Source: Streptococcus suis (GTDB lineage Bacteria; Bacillota; Bacilli; Lactobacillales; Streptococcaceae). From it: 64,000 nucleotides of DNA. The notes beneath the pieces are model-generated. The model was not told the DNA's origin and ran no database searches. It worked only from the letters and a program-made list of their open reading frames with translations. Shown here one piece after another: positions 41,386 through 49,187 of the stretch. Numbering within the stretch: position 1 is the first letter of the stretch; each line of letters starts with the position of its first letter. Position numbers and translations under genes: made by a program. The stretch covers positions 1 through 64,000 of the forward strand of contig NZ_POQQ01000041.1 of NCBI RefSeq assembly GCF_002964575.1. The letters are read 5' to 3'.

Positions 41386-44300
41386 GTGGTTCACACGGTA
41401 ACATTTAACCAAGCTATGTTAGCTAAAGATAGGGTGTTTGCTATTCGTGCAGGCACCTATACTTCTAGCGACATCAAAGAAGCTAGTTTTAATTATGGAT
41501 ATATCAGCGGTGACACCTTTAAACCAGGCGGTACCGTTGCTGGTTCGGCTAAATTGACCTTTACATCTATCATTACTACTTTTAACAAGTTGGATAAGAT
41601 ATACCCAGAAATCGGGCTTCTGGTGGGCGATAGTTATGAATGGGTCGCCATGGGTGAGTATTTTGTCAATGATATCAGTATTGACCGCAACAGGAATACC
41701 ACTGAACTAGACTTAATGGATGGCATGTTTAAGTTGAACCAACCATATATTTCTGATCTGACTTACCCAGCACAGATTCGGGATGTTATTCGCGAGATTT
41801 GTGTAAAGACTGGAGTAGAGCTAGAGACAGACAATCTTGGTTTGAGAGCCATTCAGAGACATATCGAAGCCAAAGCGGATAAAAAAGACATTACTTTTCG
41901 CGAAGTGTTAAGTCAGGCGATTCAATTGCTTGGCTTTTCTGCTTTTTTCAACCGCAGAGGAAAGTTGGAAATCCGCGGTTTGACAGATTCAAGAATTACT
42001 GTCACGGCTGATAATTATTTTTTGCACGGTCTAACCAAGAGTGAAATTCAGTACCAAATAGCGGGTATTACCTGCAAGAAAGACAAGGAAACCCTGACAG
42101 TCGGATTGCGGACGGGGCGGTCTTTGGAGCTCGAAAATAGTTTCATGAACCAAAATCTATTGGATGATTTGTACTATGATTTGAAAGAAATCAAGTACTA
42201 CCCGTTTTCACTTGATTGGCAAGGGCATTTGAAGTTAGATGTCGGTCAGTGGGTAACTCTCAAGACAAATAAAAACGAGACTTACAAAGTCCCTGTATTG
42301 AGTCAATCTTTTAATTTCAAAGGTGGTCTAAAATCCAAGATTAGTGCAGATAGTAAGGCTGGGAATGACACTCAGTACAGCTATAAAGGTTTCTTAACCA
42401 AGCAGATTGAGCAGATGTCTACTCAAATCGATGCAGAAATTCAACAACAACTTGAGTATGCCAATGCGGAATTTGACCGAAAGGCAGAAGAGTACAAAAA
42501 GGAATTAGACGACGACCTCGAAAAGTCAAAGGCAGCCGCAGAGCTGTATGCAGATAACATCAAGCAAGAAATTGCTGGCCGTGTAGAGGAGTTGGACAGG
42601 CAATTCCAGACTAACCAACAAGAGCAGGACAGGCAAATTGAAGAGAGCTTGCGTAGAGCTGGTGCTTCGACGGATTTGGCTAATGCAGCGAAAACAATTG
42701 CTGAAAGCACACAAGCAAATGTAGAACAGACACGGTCTACGTTGACAAATTTGGTGAATCAATCTACTGCCAAAGTCAATCAGATGGAACAGTCGGTGGG
42801 GACAATTCGGACTGATGTTGCGTCGCAAGCTAGGACTTTATTGGCACAGGCGCAGGCTCAGACGGATCTAACCAATCGTGTGACCACAGTTGAAAACCTG
42901 GCAGATGGGACGAGGTCAACAGTCTCAGAGCTGTCGCGAACCATGAATGAGGCTACTCAAAATATTGCTAGCGTGACCAATAGGACGCGGACAGTTGAAG
43001 ATAGCCTAAGTCAAACGAGAACCCAATATGAGGCTCTATCGCAGACCGTAAATAGTCAGACAGGGCAGATTGATAGTATCAATCGTAAGACTGCTGACTT
43101 GCAGAGCGGGATTGATGGGGTTCGGGAGCGGTTTGAAAGTATTCAGATTGGCGGAACTAATCTATTAAGTTTATCAAAAGCTGTCAAAGGTTTTTATAAA
43201 TCTAAAAAAGGCGAAAATATACCTTCCGCACCCTATGCATACGGTGTTCCAATCGCTGTTGACGATAAAGCCAGGTATGTATTACAAGCTTGGTCGAAGT
43301 CAATTAATAATTTTAGTTGGATTGGTGCGATTCAGTTAAATAATGAAGGTCAAACGATTGATAATAGTTATCTTTCTATTTACCCAAATAAAACATCGCT
43401 ATATTTTAAACGGGATATTTCCATTCTACCCAATGCTAAATATATCCAATTCAGTTTTAGTAATGATGTTTTTGGAGATGATCCAAACCTGAAAATTCAA
43501 TTTGAAAAAGGGTCGCTTCCCACCGATTATAAAACAGCTGAAGAAGACCAGCAATCCTACGCAGATACTAAAATCGCTGAATACAGGAACACAGTTGATG
43601 GCCAGTTTGTGAACCTACAAACTCAAGTAAACGGTAAGGCGGACCAGACCGACTTCCAACGTGTCCAGACGACATCCCAACTCTACGAAAGAATCATTGG
43701 ATCTACTGAAGATGCAGTCAGAGAAAAAGTGGCTCGTATGGTCATGGCTGACAGCTTGTTTCAAACGGAAGTTAAGGATACTATCAGGGGTACAGCTACA
43801 CAAGTAAGCCAACTTGCAGGTTCCTGGGCAGTGCAAAATCTGACAAGTGCTGGCACGGTGCTTAATCAGCTCAATTTAAACAAGGACGGGTCTGTTAAGA
43901 TTGATGGTAAGTTGGTACATATTACTGGCCAGACGGTTATAGATGATGCAGCTATTGCATCCGCCAAAATTGCTAGTCTAGACGCTGGTAAGATTACGAG
44001 CGGCTATATTAGCGGAGAACGCTTCAGAGCGAACAGTATTACTGCCGAAAAATTGAAAGTTGATAAAGCTCTTTTTGATAAACTCGCTGCTGATGTAGCT
44101 AATGTTAAAAACTTCTTTGCAAATAGTGTTGTGGCAACAAGTCTTCAAACAGTAACCCTATCCGCTACGCAGATACAGAGCGGTGTTTTAAAATCTTTAA
44201 ACGAACGAACAACCTTTGATTTACTTACTGGCAAACTAACATTTAAAAATGGTAGTCCATCTATCGAATTTAACAGTGATAAATCTGCTATTCGTCGTGT

Positions 44301-44772
44301 AACTGATGGACAGTCACAGTTTATTAAATTTGCGTCGAAGGACGGTGGTACCTATACAACCATTGGGGCTAGCCGTGTTGCTTTGGATGAATTTATTGGC
44401 ACTGCGACATTTACTGGTATCCAAATCCAGTCCCGTTCGGATGATAGAGGCGGTCTTATAGATAAAATCTATGCATATGCTGATGAATTCGTTGTAGATG
44501 GCGGTGGCGGACAACCAGATGGATTTGTTTTTAAAAATAGAATGGCTTTCTATCCACAATCATCCGGCATGCTCAATTTAGGTCGATTAAGCAATCGATG
44601 GAATAATGTGTACGCATTTGATTACTATGTAGGTCAAAACGCAGTCAGCTTAAGAACATTTTTAGATGCTGTCCGAGCATGTTTCCAACAAATCGGACAC
44701 GGAGGCATGACGCCAGATACGTATAAACTAATTAAAGATAATCTTACAAACGTATTTAATAGAATCCAATAG
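41386..44772 (+). CDS. Tail tip / host-specificity protein
   Basis: An 1128-residue protein starting at GTG behind AGAGG. Residues 1-330 are a tail-hub domain (LDLMDGMFKLNQPYISDLTY, ISADSKAGNDTQYSYKG). Residues about 340-600 are long coiled coil. About 600-740 form a carbohydrate-binding-like jelly roll (IGGTNLLSLSKAVKGFYKSK, YIQFSFSND). The remainder is fibre-like with VHITGQTVIDDAAIASAKIA and a C-terminal RLSNRWNNVYAFDYYVGQNA, resembling intramolecular chaperone/receptor-binding ends. It probably fixes host range. Confidence 0.85.
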   Translation: MVHTVTFNQAMLAKDRVFAIRAGTYTSSDIKEASFNYGYISGDTFKPGGTVAGSAKLTFTSIITTFNKLDKIYPEIGLLVGDSYEWVAMGEYFVNDISIDRNRNTTELDLMDGMFKLNQPYISDLTYPAQIRDVIREICVKTGVELETDNLGLRAIQRHIEAKADKKDITFREVLSQAIQLLGFSAFFNRRGKLEIRGLTDSRITVTADNYFLHGLTKSEIQYQIAGITCKKDKETLTVGLRTGRSLELENSFMNQNLLDDLYYDLKEIKYYPFSLDWQGHLKLDVGQWVTLKTNKNETYKVPVLSQSFNFKGGLKSKISADSKAGNDTQYSYKGFLTKQIEQMSTQIDAEIQQQLEYANAEFDRKAEEYKKELDDDLEKSKAAAELYADNIKQEIAGRVEELDRQFQTNQQEQDRQIEESLRRAGASTDLANAAKTIAESTQANVEQTRSTLTNLVNQSTAKVNQMEQSVGTIRTDVASQARTLLAQAQAQTDLTNRVTTVENLADGTRSTVSELSRTMNEATQNIASVTNRTRTVEDSLSQTRTQYEALSQTVNSQTGQIDSINRKTADLQSGIDGVRERFESIQIGGTNLLSLSKAVKGFYKSKKGENIPSAPYAYGVPIAVDDKARYVLQAWSKSINNFSWIGAIQLNNEGQTIDNSYLSIYPNKTSLYFKRDISILPNAKYIQFSFSNDVFGDDPNLKIQFEKGSLPTDYKTAEEDQQSYADTKIAEYRNTVDGQFVNLQTQVNGKADQTDFQRVQTTSQLYERIIGSTEDAVREKVARMVMADSLFQTEVKDTIRGTATQVSQLAGSWAVQNLTSAGTVLNQLNLNKDGSVKIDGKLVHITGQTVIDDAAIASAKIASLDAGKITSGYISGERFRANSITAEKLKVDKALFDKLAADVANVKNFFANSVVATSLQTVTLSATQIQSGVLKSLNERTTFDLLTGKLTFKNGSPSIEFNSDKSAIRRVTDGQSQFIKFASKDGGTYTTIGASRVALDEFIGTATFTGIQIQSRSDDRGGLIDKIYAYADEFVVDGGGGQPDGFVFKNRMAFYPQSSGMLNLGRLSNRWNNVYAFDYYVGQNAVSLRTFLDAVRACFQQIGHGGMTPDTYKLIKDNLTNVFNRIQ

Positions 44773-44781
44773 GAGAAACAT

Positions 44782-44991
44782 ATGCAACAAGAATACATTG
44801 AACACGCTTTGCGGATGTCTTTAGAGGACACTTCCAAACGTTTGACCGAAGAGATGACGGTAAAGAACATCTTATCTTTGCAGCTGGCAACAGCGAGGGA
44901 ATACATCGCCGAATTAGAAGCGAAAAATAAAGAACTGACTCAGCAACTGGACGAAGCTACAAAACCAGCAGAAATCATTGAAGGAGAATAA
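44782..44991 (+). CDS. Small coiled-coil protein after tail tip (69 aa)
   Basis: MQQEYIEHALRMSLEDTSKR, then EYIAELEAKNKELTQQLDEA. Charged helix, family unknown. It is behind TAGGAGAAAC and is a common small gene between tail tip and holin. Confidence 0.55.
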   Translation: MQQEYIEHALRMSLEDTSKRLTEEMTVKNILSLQLATAREYIAELEAKNKELTQQLDEATKPAEIIEGE

Positions 44992-44993
44992 AC

Positions 44994-45239
44994 ATGGCAC
45001 TTGAAATTAAGAAAATGACCACCTTGGTCGGTAATTTGAAAATTGGCGAAGAAATCGCTAAGACTTACAATGTAAACATTGACGAAAATGGAGTTTCTAC
45101 CGTTTCTGAATGGGTACAAAATCCGACTCTCTATAGTAGCAACCGCCTGGAAATGCGCAAGCAAGAAGCAGCATTTAGAGAAAAACGCTACGAGATTGAA
45201 GATGCTATCCTTGCCGAGTTGGCAAGCGCGGAAGCCTAA
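44994..45239 (+). CDS. Small phage protein (81 aa)
   Basis: MALEIKKMTTLVGNLKIGEE, NPTLYSSNRLEMRKQEAAFR. Not recognised. It starts 2 bases after the previous stop, in the pre-lysis cluster. Confidence 0.55.
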   Translation: MALEIKKMTTLVGNLKIGEEIAKTYNVNIDENGVSTVSEWVQNPTLYSSNRLEMRKQEAAFREKRYEIEDAILAELASAEA

Positions 45240-45241
45240 TC

Positions 45242-45655
45242 ATGGAACATGAACCAAACCTTATCATCCAAATCTTAACAGCTATCACGCCGATTGCGGG
45301 TCCATTTTTGACCACAGTCGGCGGTATTGTGATAGCTAAGATAGGGTCAAATGCAAAAAATGAGTTGACCACCATCAATGCTCGTTTGACAACCTTGCAA
45401 AAAGTCGCAGACGATAATCAGACAGATTTAAAAGATGTCAAAAATGAGATGGACAGTCTTAAAAGCAGCAGTCGAAGCAGTCGGCGCTATACGCTTTACA
45501 AGGATTTGGACACAGCCATTGAACGTGGTTGGACCACACTTGAGGAGCGTAGGGAGATTGCTAAGCTCTTTGAGAGTTACAAGGTTTTGGGTGGTAATGG
45601 AGAGATTGAGACCATGTACGGCATTTATTGCGAATTACCGCTAGAAAAGGAGTAG
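45242..45655 (+). CDS. Holin-like/DUF1366-type membrane protein (137 aa)
   Basis: One membrane helix (about 8-30, LIIQILTAITPIAGPFLTTV), then a coiled coil (RLTTLQKVADDNQTDLKDVK) and an ERREIAKLFESYKVLGGNGE end. It lies immediately upstream of the holin, so it could be a second holin or an antiholin; the class is uncertain. Confidence 0.6.
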   Translation: MEHEPNLIIQILTAITPIAGPFLTTVGGIVIAKIGSNAKNELTTINARLTTLQKVADDNQTDLKDVKNEMDSLKSSSRSSRRYTLYKDLDTAIERGWTTLEERREIAKLFESYKVLGGNGEIETMYGIYCELPLEKE

Positions 45656-45658
45656 ATT

Positions 45659-45913
45659 ATGAATAAAATCAACTGGGGAGTACGTTTACGCAATAGTACT
45701 TTTTGGTGGACCTTGGTACCGTTAGGCGTGTTATTGATGCAACAACTGGGGTTTAACTGGGTACCTGAAAATTGGGAGGCTATCTTTGGCACTGTCATGT
45801 CTATTTTGACGGTTGTTGGAATCATCAACGACCCGACGACGGCAGGAGTGGCAGATAGCCAGCAGGCCTTGCATTATCATAGACCAAAGGTGGATAGACA
45901 TGGAAAAGCTTAA
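45659..45913 (+). CDS. Phage holin (phi LC3-like)
   Basis: An 84-residue protein: INWGVRLRNSTFWWTLVPLG, then NWEAIFGTVMSILTVVGIIN and DPTTAGVADSQQALHYHRPK. Two membrane helices and the DPTT...SD..AL ending are diagnostic for the LC3-type holin family. It makes the pores that release the endolysin. Confidence 0.9.
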   Translation: MNKINWGVRLRNSTFWWTLVPLGVLLMQQLGFNWVPENWEAIFGTVMSILTVVGIINDPTTAGVADSQQALHYHRPKVDRHGKA

Positions 45914-46016
45914 ATTAGTCATCTGTATAGTGGCTTTGGTGGTGCTTGCGCCCCTTGCTTTTGTACTTAGTCCGTTTTTGGATAGAAAGGATCTAGCACA
46001 TGACAACAGCGAATGA
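45900..46016 (+). CDS. Tiny membrane protein in the lysis cassette (38 aa)
   Basis: MEKLKLVICIVALVVLAPLA, FVLSPFLDRKDLAHDNSE: one membrane helix. The ATG at 45900 follows AAAGGTGG and overlaps the holin end; its stop overlaps the endolysin start. It may be an antiholin or spanin-like helper; this is a guess from position. Confidence 0.5.
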   Translation: MEKLKLVICIVALVVLAPLAFVLSPFLDRKDLAHDNSE

Positions 46017-46686
46017 AGCCGTTACATTTGTCACCGACCTGGCAGACCGTGGTGCTGGTGTGAATTATGACGGGGCTTACGGCATGCAGTGCGTGGATTT
46101 GCCTAACTGGATTTGTGGAAAATTCTTTGGCAAACCCTTGTGGGGCAATGCTATTGATTTATTGACCTCAGCCCAGCAACATGGTTTTGAGGTTCACCGC
46201 TTACCAACATCAGCCCGTCCTAAACCTGGTGCAATCTTTGTCAAAGATTATGTAGCAAGGGATGGGGTCAATTATGGTCACACTGGTGTGATTATCAGTG
46301 TGGATGGGGATATTGCCCAGACTGTGGAGCAAAATTTGGCAGGAAACCTCTATGTAGGTAGCCCTGCCCAATATACTAGCCAACGAATCAGCCGGTTGGT
46401 GGGATGGTTTTACCCACCGTATGAAGAGGAAGCGCAACAACCAGAAGAAAAGAAAGTAGAGGAACAAGATATGTTTACAATTTCAGCACCAGGACGTGGA
46501 ATCGCCTTAGTAGCAGGCGGTACATTTTACGCATTGCTTGACGCAAAAGACCCTGTCGCATTTTGGGACAAGGGTGTGCCACATATGCAAATCTCACAGG
46601 CGACATTTGACAACTTCCAACACAAGTCTAATTTGGATCGCTTGGATGATGAGACAGTTAACAAACTAATCAAAGGTCTAAAATAA
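46000..46686 (+). CDS. CHAP-domain endolysin
   Basis: A 228-residue lysin. CHAP domain (about 5-130) with catalytic Cys in YGMQCVDLPNWICGKF and His in GHTGVIISVDGD; QNL and GWFYPPY close it. A charged linker (EEEAQQPEEKKVEEQD) leads to a C-terminal wall-binding domain of about 75 residues (APGRGIALVAGGTFYALLDA, HMQISQATFDNFQHKSNLDR). It cuts peptidoglycan peptide or amide bonds at the end of infection. Confidence 0.9.
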   Translation: MTTANEAVTFVTDLADRGAGVNYDGAYGMQCVDLPNWICGKFFGKPLWGNAIDLLTSAQQHGFEVHRLPTSARPKPGAIFVKDYVARDGVNYGHTGVIISVDGDIAQTVEQNLAGNLYVGSPAQYTSQRISRLVGWFYPPYEEEAQQPEEKKVEEQDMFTISAPGRGIALVAGGTFYALLDAKDPVAFWDKGVPHMQISQATFDNFQHKSNLDRLDDETVNKLIKGLK

Positions 46687-46704
46687 GGCCTTTTTGGAGG
46701 TCCT

Positions 46705-47130
46705 ATGGCTAATAAAACAACATTATCATGGGTCAATGGTTCAATTGTCAAGCAAGGCGACACCTCATCTGTCTTTAAGCTCAAGTTAAAAACGGATGAT
46801 AAAATGCGCCTAAACGGGCCCGCAAGGGTCCAGCTCATCCATAGTTCCAAGGGTATGACGGAGTTTGAAGCAGAAGTGGCGGACAATGTGGTCAGCTTCC
46901 GTTTAGAAAAAGCCCTACCTGTTGGGAGTTATGTGGTGGAGGTAGAGCATGCGGGCTATGTTTTTCCGTCGACTGATTCAGCTATTCTGACGGTCAATGA
47001 AAATCTTGGCGAGTATGTTTCGGGCAAGGCAATTGAGCTCTATGGCTTAAAAGGCATTGTCAAAGAGTATGTAGAGCAAGAGCAGGACATTCCTGACTTG
47101 CTTATGTTTTATAATATCGGGAAGGTGTAA
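46705..47130 (+). CDS. BppU-like baseplate protein (141 aa)
   Basis: MANKTTLSWVNGSIVKQGDT, SSVFKLKLKTDDKMRLNGPA and VGSYVVEVEHAGYVFPSTDS give a beta-sandwich like the N-terminal domain of baseplate upper proteins, with a helical tail. It lies after the lysin, unusual for tail genes, and begins a fibre module of three genes. Confidence 0.65.
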   Translation: MANKTTLSWVNGSIVKQGDTSSVFKLKLKTDDKMRLNGPARVQLIHSSKGMTEFEAEVADNVVSFRLEKALPVGSYVVEVEHAGYVFPSTDSAILTVNENLGEYVSGKAIELYGLKGIVKEYVEQEQDIPDLLMFYNIGKV

Positions 47131-47133
47131 ACA

Positions 47134-47454
47134 ATGAATACAAGTAAATTAACACAGTTTGCTACGGCTGTGGGGACAGATATCAAGGCTATCAATGCCC
47201 AACTGGCGACTAAGGCGACACAGGAAAGTGTCACCCAGGCGATTGCTGAATTCAAGACCGCTATCAAATCGGAAATCCTTGGGGAAGGTGTGCCAGAGCA
47301 GTTGGACACGCTCAAGGAGCTGGCAGATGCCATTAAAAATATGAATAGCAGTGCTGAGAGTGCTATCGTTGAAAAATTGGCGAACCATGGGAACCAGTTG
47401 GACAATATTGCCAATCTTGATCTGGTTGCCACTTACACAGCCGCAAAGGTTTAG
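47134..47454 (+). CDS. Tail fibre-like protein (106 aa)
   Basis: KLTQFATAVGTDIKAINAQL, then LDTLKELADAIKNMNSSAES and ANLDLVATYTAAKV. The repeated 'LDTLKELADAI' stretch is typical of phage tail fibre stalks. The first 20 residues are nearly identical to those of the next gene, so the two may arise from duplication. Confidence 0.65.
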   Translation: MNTSKLTQFATAVGTDIKAINAQLATKATQESVTQAIAEFKTAIKSEILGEGVPEQLDTLKELADAIKNMNSSAESAIVEKLANHGNQLDNIANLDLVATYTAAKV

Positions 47455-47463
47455 GAGTAGATT

Positions 47464-48126
47464 ATGAATAATCTTACTCAATTTGCGGAGGCTGTAGGTG
47501 CAGACATTAAGGCTATCAATGCCGAACTGAGTAAGCCCACAGCCCGCTTCCTTGTCGGTCCTGGGCGCCCTGACAAGCCAGAAACGACCACTGGGGTTAT
47601 TACAGGCTCCGAGATTGCTGGCACGGTCTATCTGTCCACTGATGGCGCAGATAGCGGTGCTTGGGAGTGGCGCAAGCGGGGGACTGCTTGGGTTGTTTCA
47701 AATGCTGATACTGGATGGCGTAAAATTACTACTCCAGGGCTGACGGCTGGCTACTTGACTATCAGGAGAATAAACAACCAGTGCTTCATTAACGCAACTG
47801 GTGGACGGTGGGGGACTGTAACCCTACTCCGTCCGGAGAATAATACGGATGGCTACCGATTTTCCAACGGCTCTTTGCGCTTACTAAAAGTAGGAGAAGT
47901 GCCGGTCGGTTTCCGTAGTTCCGTGTCACTCTTTCTGCCTATTGCCCACGATGGTAAAGTCTTAGATGGTACTTTGTATTTGGCTGGAACTGGAGATAGT
48001 AACTGGCTTGGAATACACAACTACAAGGATACCATGCAGTCATCCGGTGCAGTCATGCGCTTGCCGATGTTGACATATATAAGCGACGAAGCTTGGCCAG
48101 AGGTTTTGCCAGGTACAAAGATGTAA
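47464..48126 (+). CDS. Tail fibre / receptor-binding-like protein (220 aa)
   Basis: N-terminal anchor NLTQFAEAVGADIKAINAEL as in the previous gene, then TARFLVGPGRPDKPETTTGV, GTVYLSTDGADSGAWEWRKR and a C-terminal beta-rich head (TAGYLTIRRINNQCFINATG). It is the last gene of the prophage. A receptor- or wall-binding role is inferred. Confidence 0.65.
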   Translation: MNNLTQFAEAVGADIKAINAELSKPTARFLVGPGRPDKPETTTGVITGSEIAGTVYLSTDGADSGAWEWRKRGTAWVVSNADTGWRKITTPGLTAGYLTIRRINNQCFINATGGRWGTVTLLRPENNTDGYRFSNGSLRLLKVGEVPVGFRSSVSLFLPIAHDGKVLDGTLYLAGTGDSNWLGIHNYKDTMQSSGAVMRLPMLTYISDEAWPEVLPGTKM

Positions 48127-48131
48127 GAAAA

Positions 48132-48160
48132 GCCCTCAGCGATTGCTGGGGGCGTTTTTT
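48132..48160 (+). terminator. Terminator of the late operon
   Basis: GCCCTCAGC (48132-48140) pairs with GCTGGGGGC (48145-48153), one mismatch, followed by six T. Confidence 0.85.
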
Positions 48161-48469
48161 GTTTGCTCAAAATAGTCTCAAGATAATCTCAAGATAGGAT
48201 GGAACCGCACATTAATTCGCACATGGAATTTATTTGGAAAATAGACAAACGCAGTCGTACCAATGGTTTACACGATTTTTATTCGTACATAGAAAATAAA
48301 CATCATGTGTATTATTGACAAAATCGCAAATTTGACAATAATGGTTGCGAGATTTGATTTCTATTTGCTCAAAATGGGCAAAATGACGTTTTTGCGGACA
48401 TAAAAAAGACCTTGTCCAGAGGTCGGGGAATAGTCGGGGAGTTGTAACTATAAACAGCTATATAATAAG
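48161..48469. other. Non-coding right end of the prophage
   Basis: It holds TCTCAAGATA twice, 11 bases apart (48176, 48187); TTTGCTCAAAAT twice (about 48161 and 48364); ATTCGCACATGGAA and ATTCGTACATAGAA (about 48214, 48281); and ACCTTGTCCAGA (48409-48420), the reverse complement of part of a repeat found near int. No ORF of note. Several of these may bind integrase or IHF-like proteins during excision. Confidence 0.5.
48422..48441 (+). promoter_or_regulatory. Right integrase arm-type repeats (2 x GTCGGGGA)
   Basis: GTCGGGGAA (48422) and GTCGGGGAG (48433), 11 bases apart, are in the same orientation as the three copies next to attL. Confidence 0.6.
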
Positions 48470-48488
48470 TAAAAAAACTATCATAACG
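48470..48488 (+). mobile_element. attR core (19 bp)
   Basis: Identical to attL at 6820-6838. Here it still forms the left half of the yvyE terminator, so this junction keeps the original host context on its right side. Confidence 0.9.
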
Positions 48489-48500
48489 ATAGTCTTTTTT
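48471..48500 (-). terminator. Terminator of yvyE, coincident with the integration site
   Basis: ACTATC (48477-48482) pairs with GATAGT (48488-48493), with an A-run on one side and a T-run on the other. On the minus strand it follows the yvyE stop directly. The stem's left half is within the 19-bp core, so integration keeps a working terminator at attR. Confidence 0.75.
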
Positions 48501-49137
48501 AATAGACAGGAACCTCTACAATTCGGCTGTCAGCCTTCTCAGCATGGACTTTACCATGGTAAAATTCTGTCAGACTTGCCAAGGTTTGTTCTAAGCATTC
48601 ATTATCTACAAAAACCATGGTTGTAACCTCGGTCGTGAACTGGGTATCGAATTCTTCCAAACCTTGCTCCGCTCGCCAATTAGCAAACTCTTGGTATTGG
48701 GCATAGGACATGGTGATGGAGATTCCCTCTTGTTCCTTGACTTCCACAACACCGATTTCCTTGACTGCATTAGCAACGGCTCCAGCGTAAGCACGGATTA
48801 AACCACCAGCACCCAGTTTGATGCCGCCAAAATAGCGAGTAACCACCGTTGCGACATTGGTCAGTTCGTGATTTTCTAAAACCGTCAGCATTGGCACACC
48901 AGCAGTTCCAGACGGCTCTCCATCATCTGAAGAACGCTTGATTTCCATATTTTCTCCGAGGACAAAAGCAGAGCAGTTATGGGTGGCCTTGTAATGTTCT
49001 TTCTTGATTTTGTTGATAAAGTCGCGAGCTTCCTCTTCGCTAGTCACTCGTTTCATAAAACAGATAAAGCGTGATTTCTTTATCTCTTCCTCAACAATAC
49101 CGTCTTCTTTAATCGTCTTAAATTCTTTCATAACCAA
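48499..49137 (-). CDS. yvyE: YvyE/YigZ (IMPACT)-family protein
   Basis: A 212-residue protein. The IMPACT/UPF0029 core is KSRFICFMKRVTSEEEARDF, HNCSAFVLGENM, SSDDGEPSGTAGVPMLTVLE and VVTRYFGGIKLGAGGLIRAY. The C-terminal DUF1949 part follows. Related to translation regulators (Gcn2 inhibitors in eukaryotes); its bacterial role is not settled. Its 3' end abuts the prophage. It is divergent from comFA. Confidence 0.9.
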   Translation of the reverse strand: MVMKEFKTIKEDGIVEEEIKKSRFICFMKRVTSEEEARDFINKIKKEHYKATHNCSAFVLGENMEIKRSSDDGEPSGTAGVPMLTVLENHELTNVATVVTRYFGGIKLGAGGLIRAYAGAVANAVKEIGVVEVKEQEGISITMSYAQYQEFANWRAEQGLEEFDTQFTTEVTTMVFVDNECLEQTLASLTEFYHGKVHAEKADSRIVEVPVY

Positions 49138-49171
49138 ATTGTACTAATTTTTTTCAAAACTGACAAGAAAT

Positions 49172-49179
49172 TCCGAATA
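49172..49179 (+). promoter_or_regulatory. SigX (ComX) com-box upstream of comFA
   Basis: TCCGAATA matches the TNCGAATA -10 (cin-box) of late competence promoters. It lies only 8 bases before the comFA ATG, so transcription is predicted to start at or near the start codon. Confidence 0.65.
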
Positions 49180-49187
49180 AATAAGTG

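Larger units (their letters stand above)
6820..48488. mobile_element. Prophage, temperate siphovirus type, about 41.65 kb
   Basis: It is bounded by 19-bp direct repeats. All modules are present in canonical order: lysogeny (int, PemK-like, ImmA, CI), Cro/early, recombination and replication, small early genes, ArpU, tRNAs, packaging, head, connector, tail, holin/endolysin and fibres. Portal of SPP1 gp6 type, head protein of SPP1 gp7 type and a capsid of N4-gp56-like type point to a Siphoviridae-like particle. Apart from the intron, three coding frameshifts were noted (Sak4-like, a small late protein, tail chaperone; the last is probably programmed). The element looks complete; inducibility is not proven. 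Confidence 0.95.
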
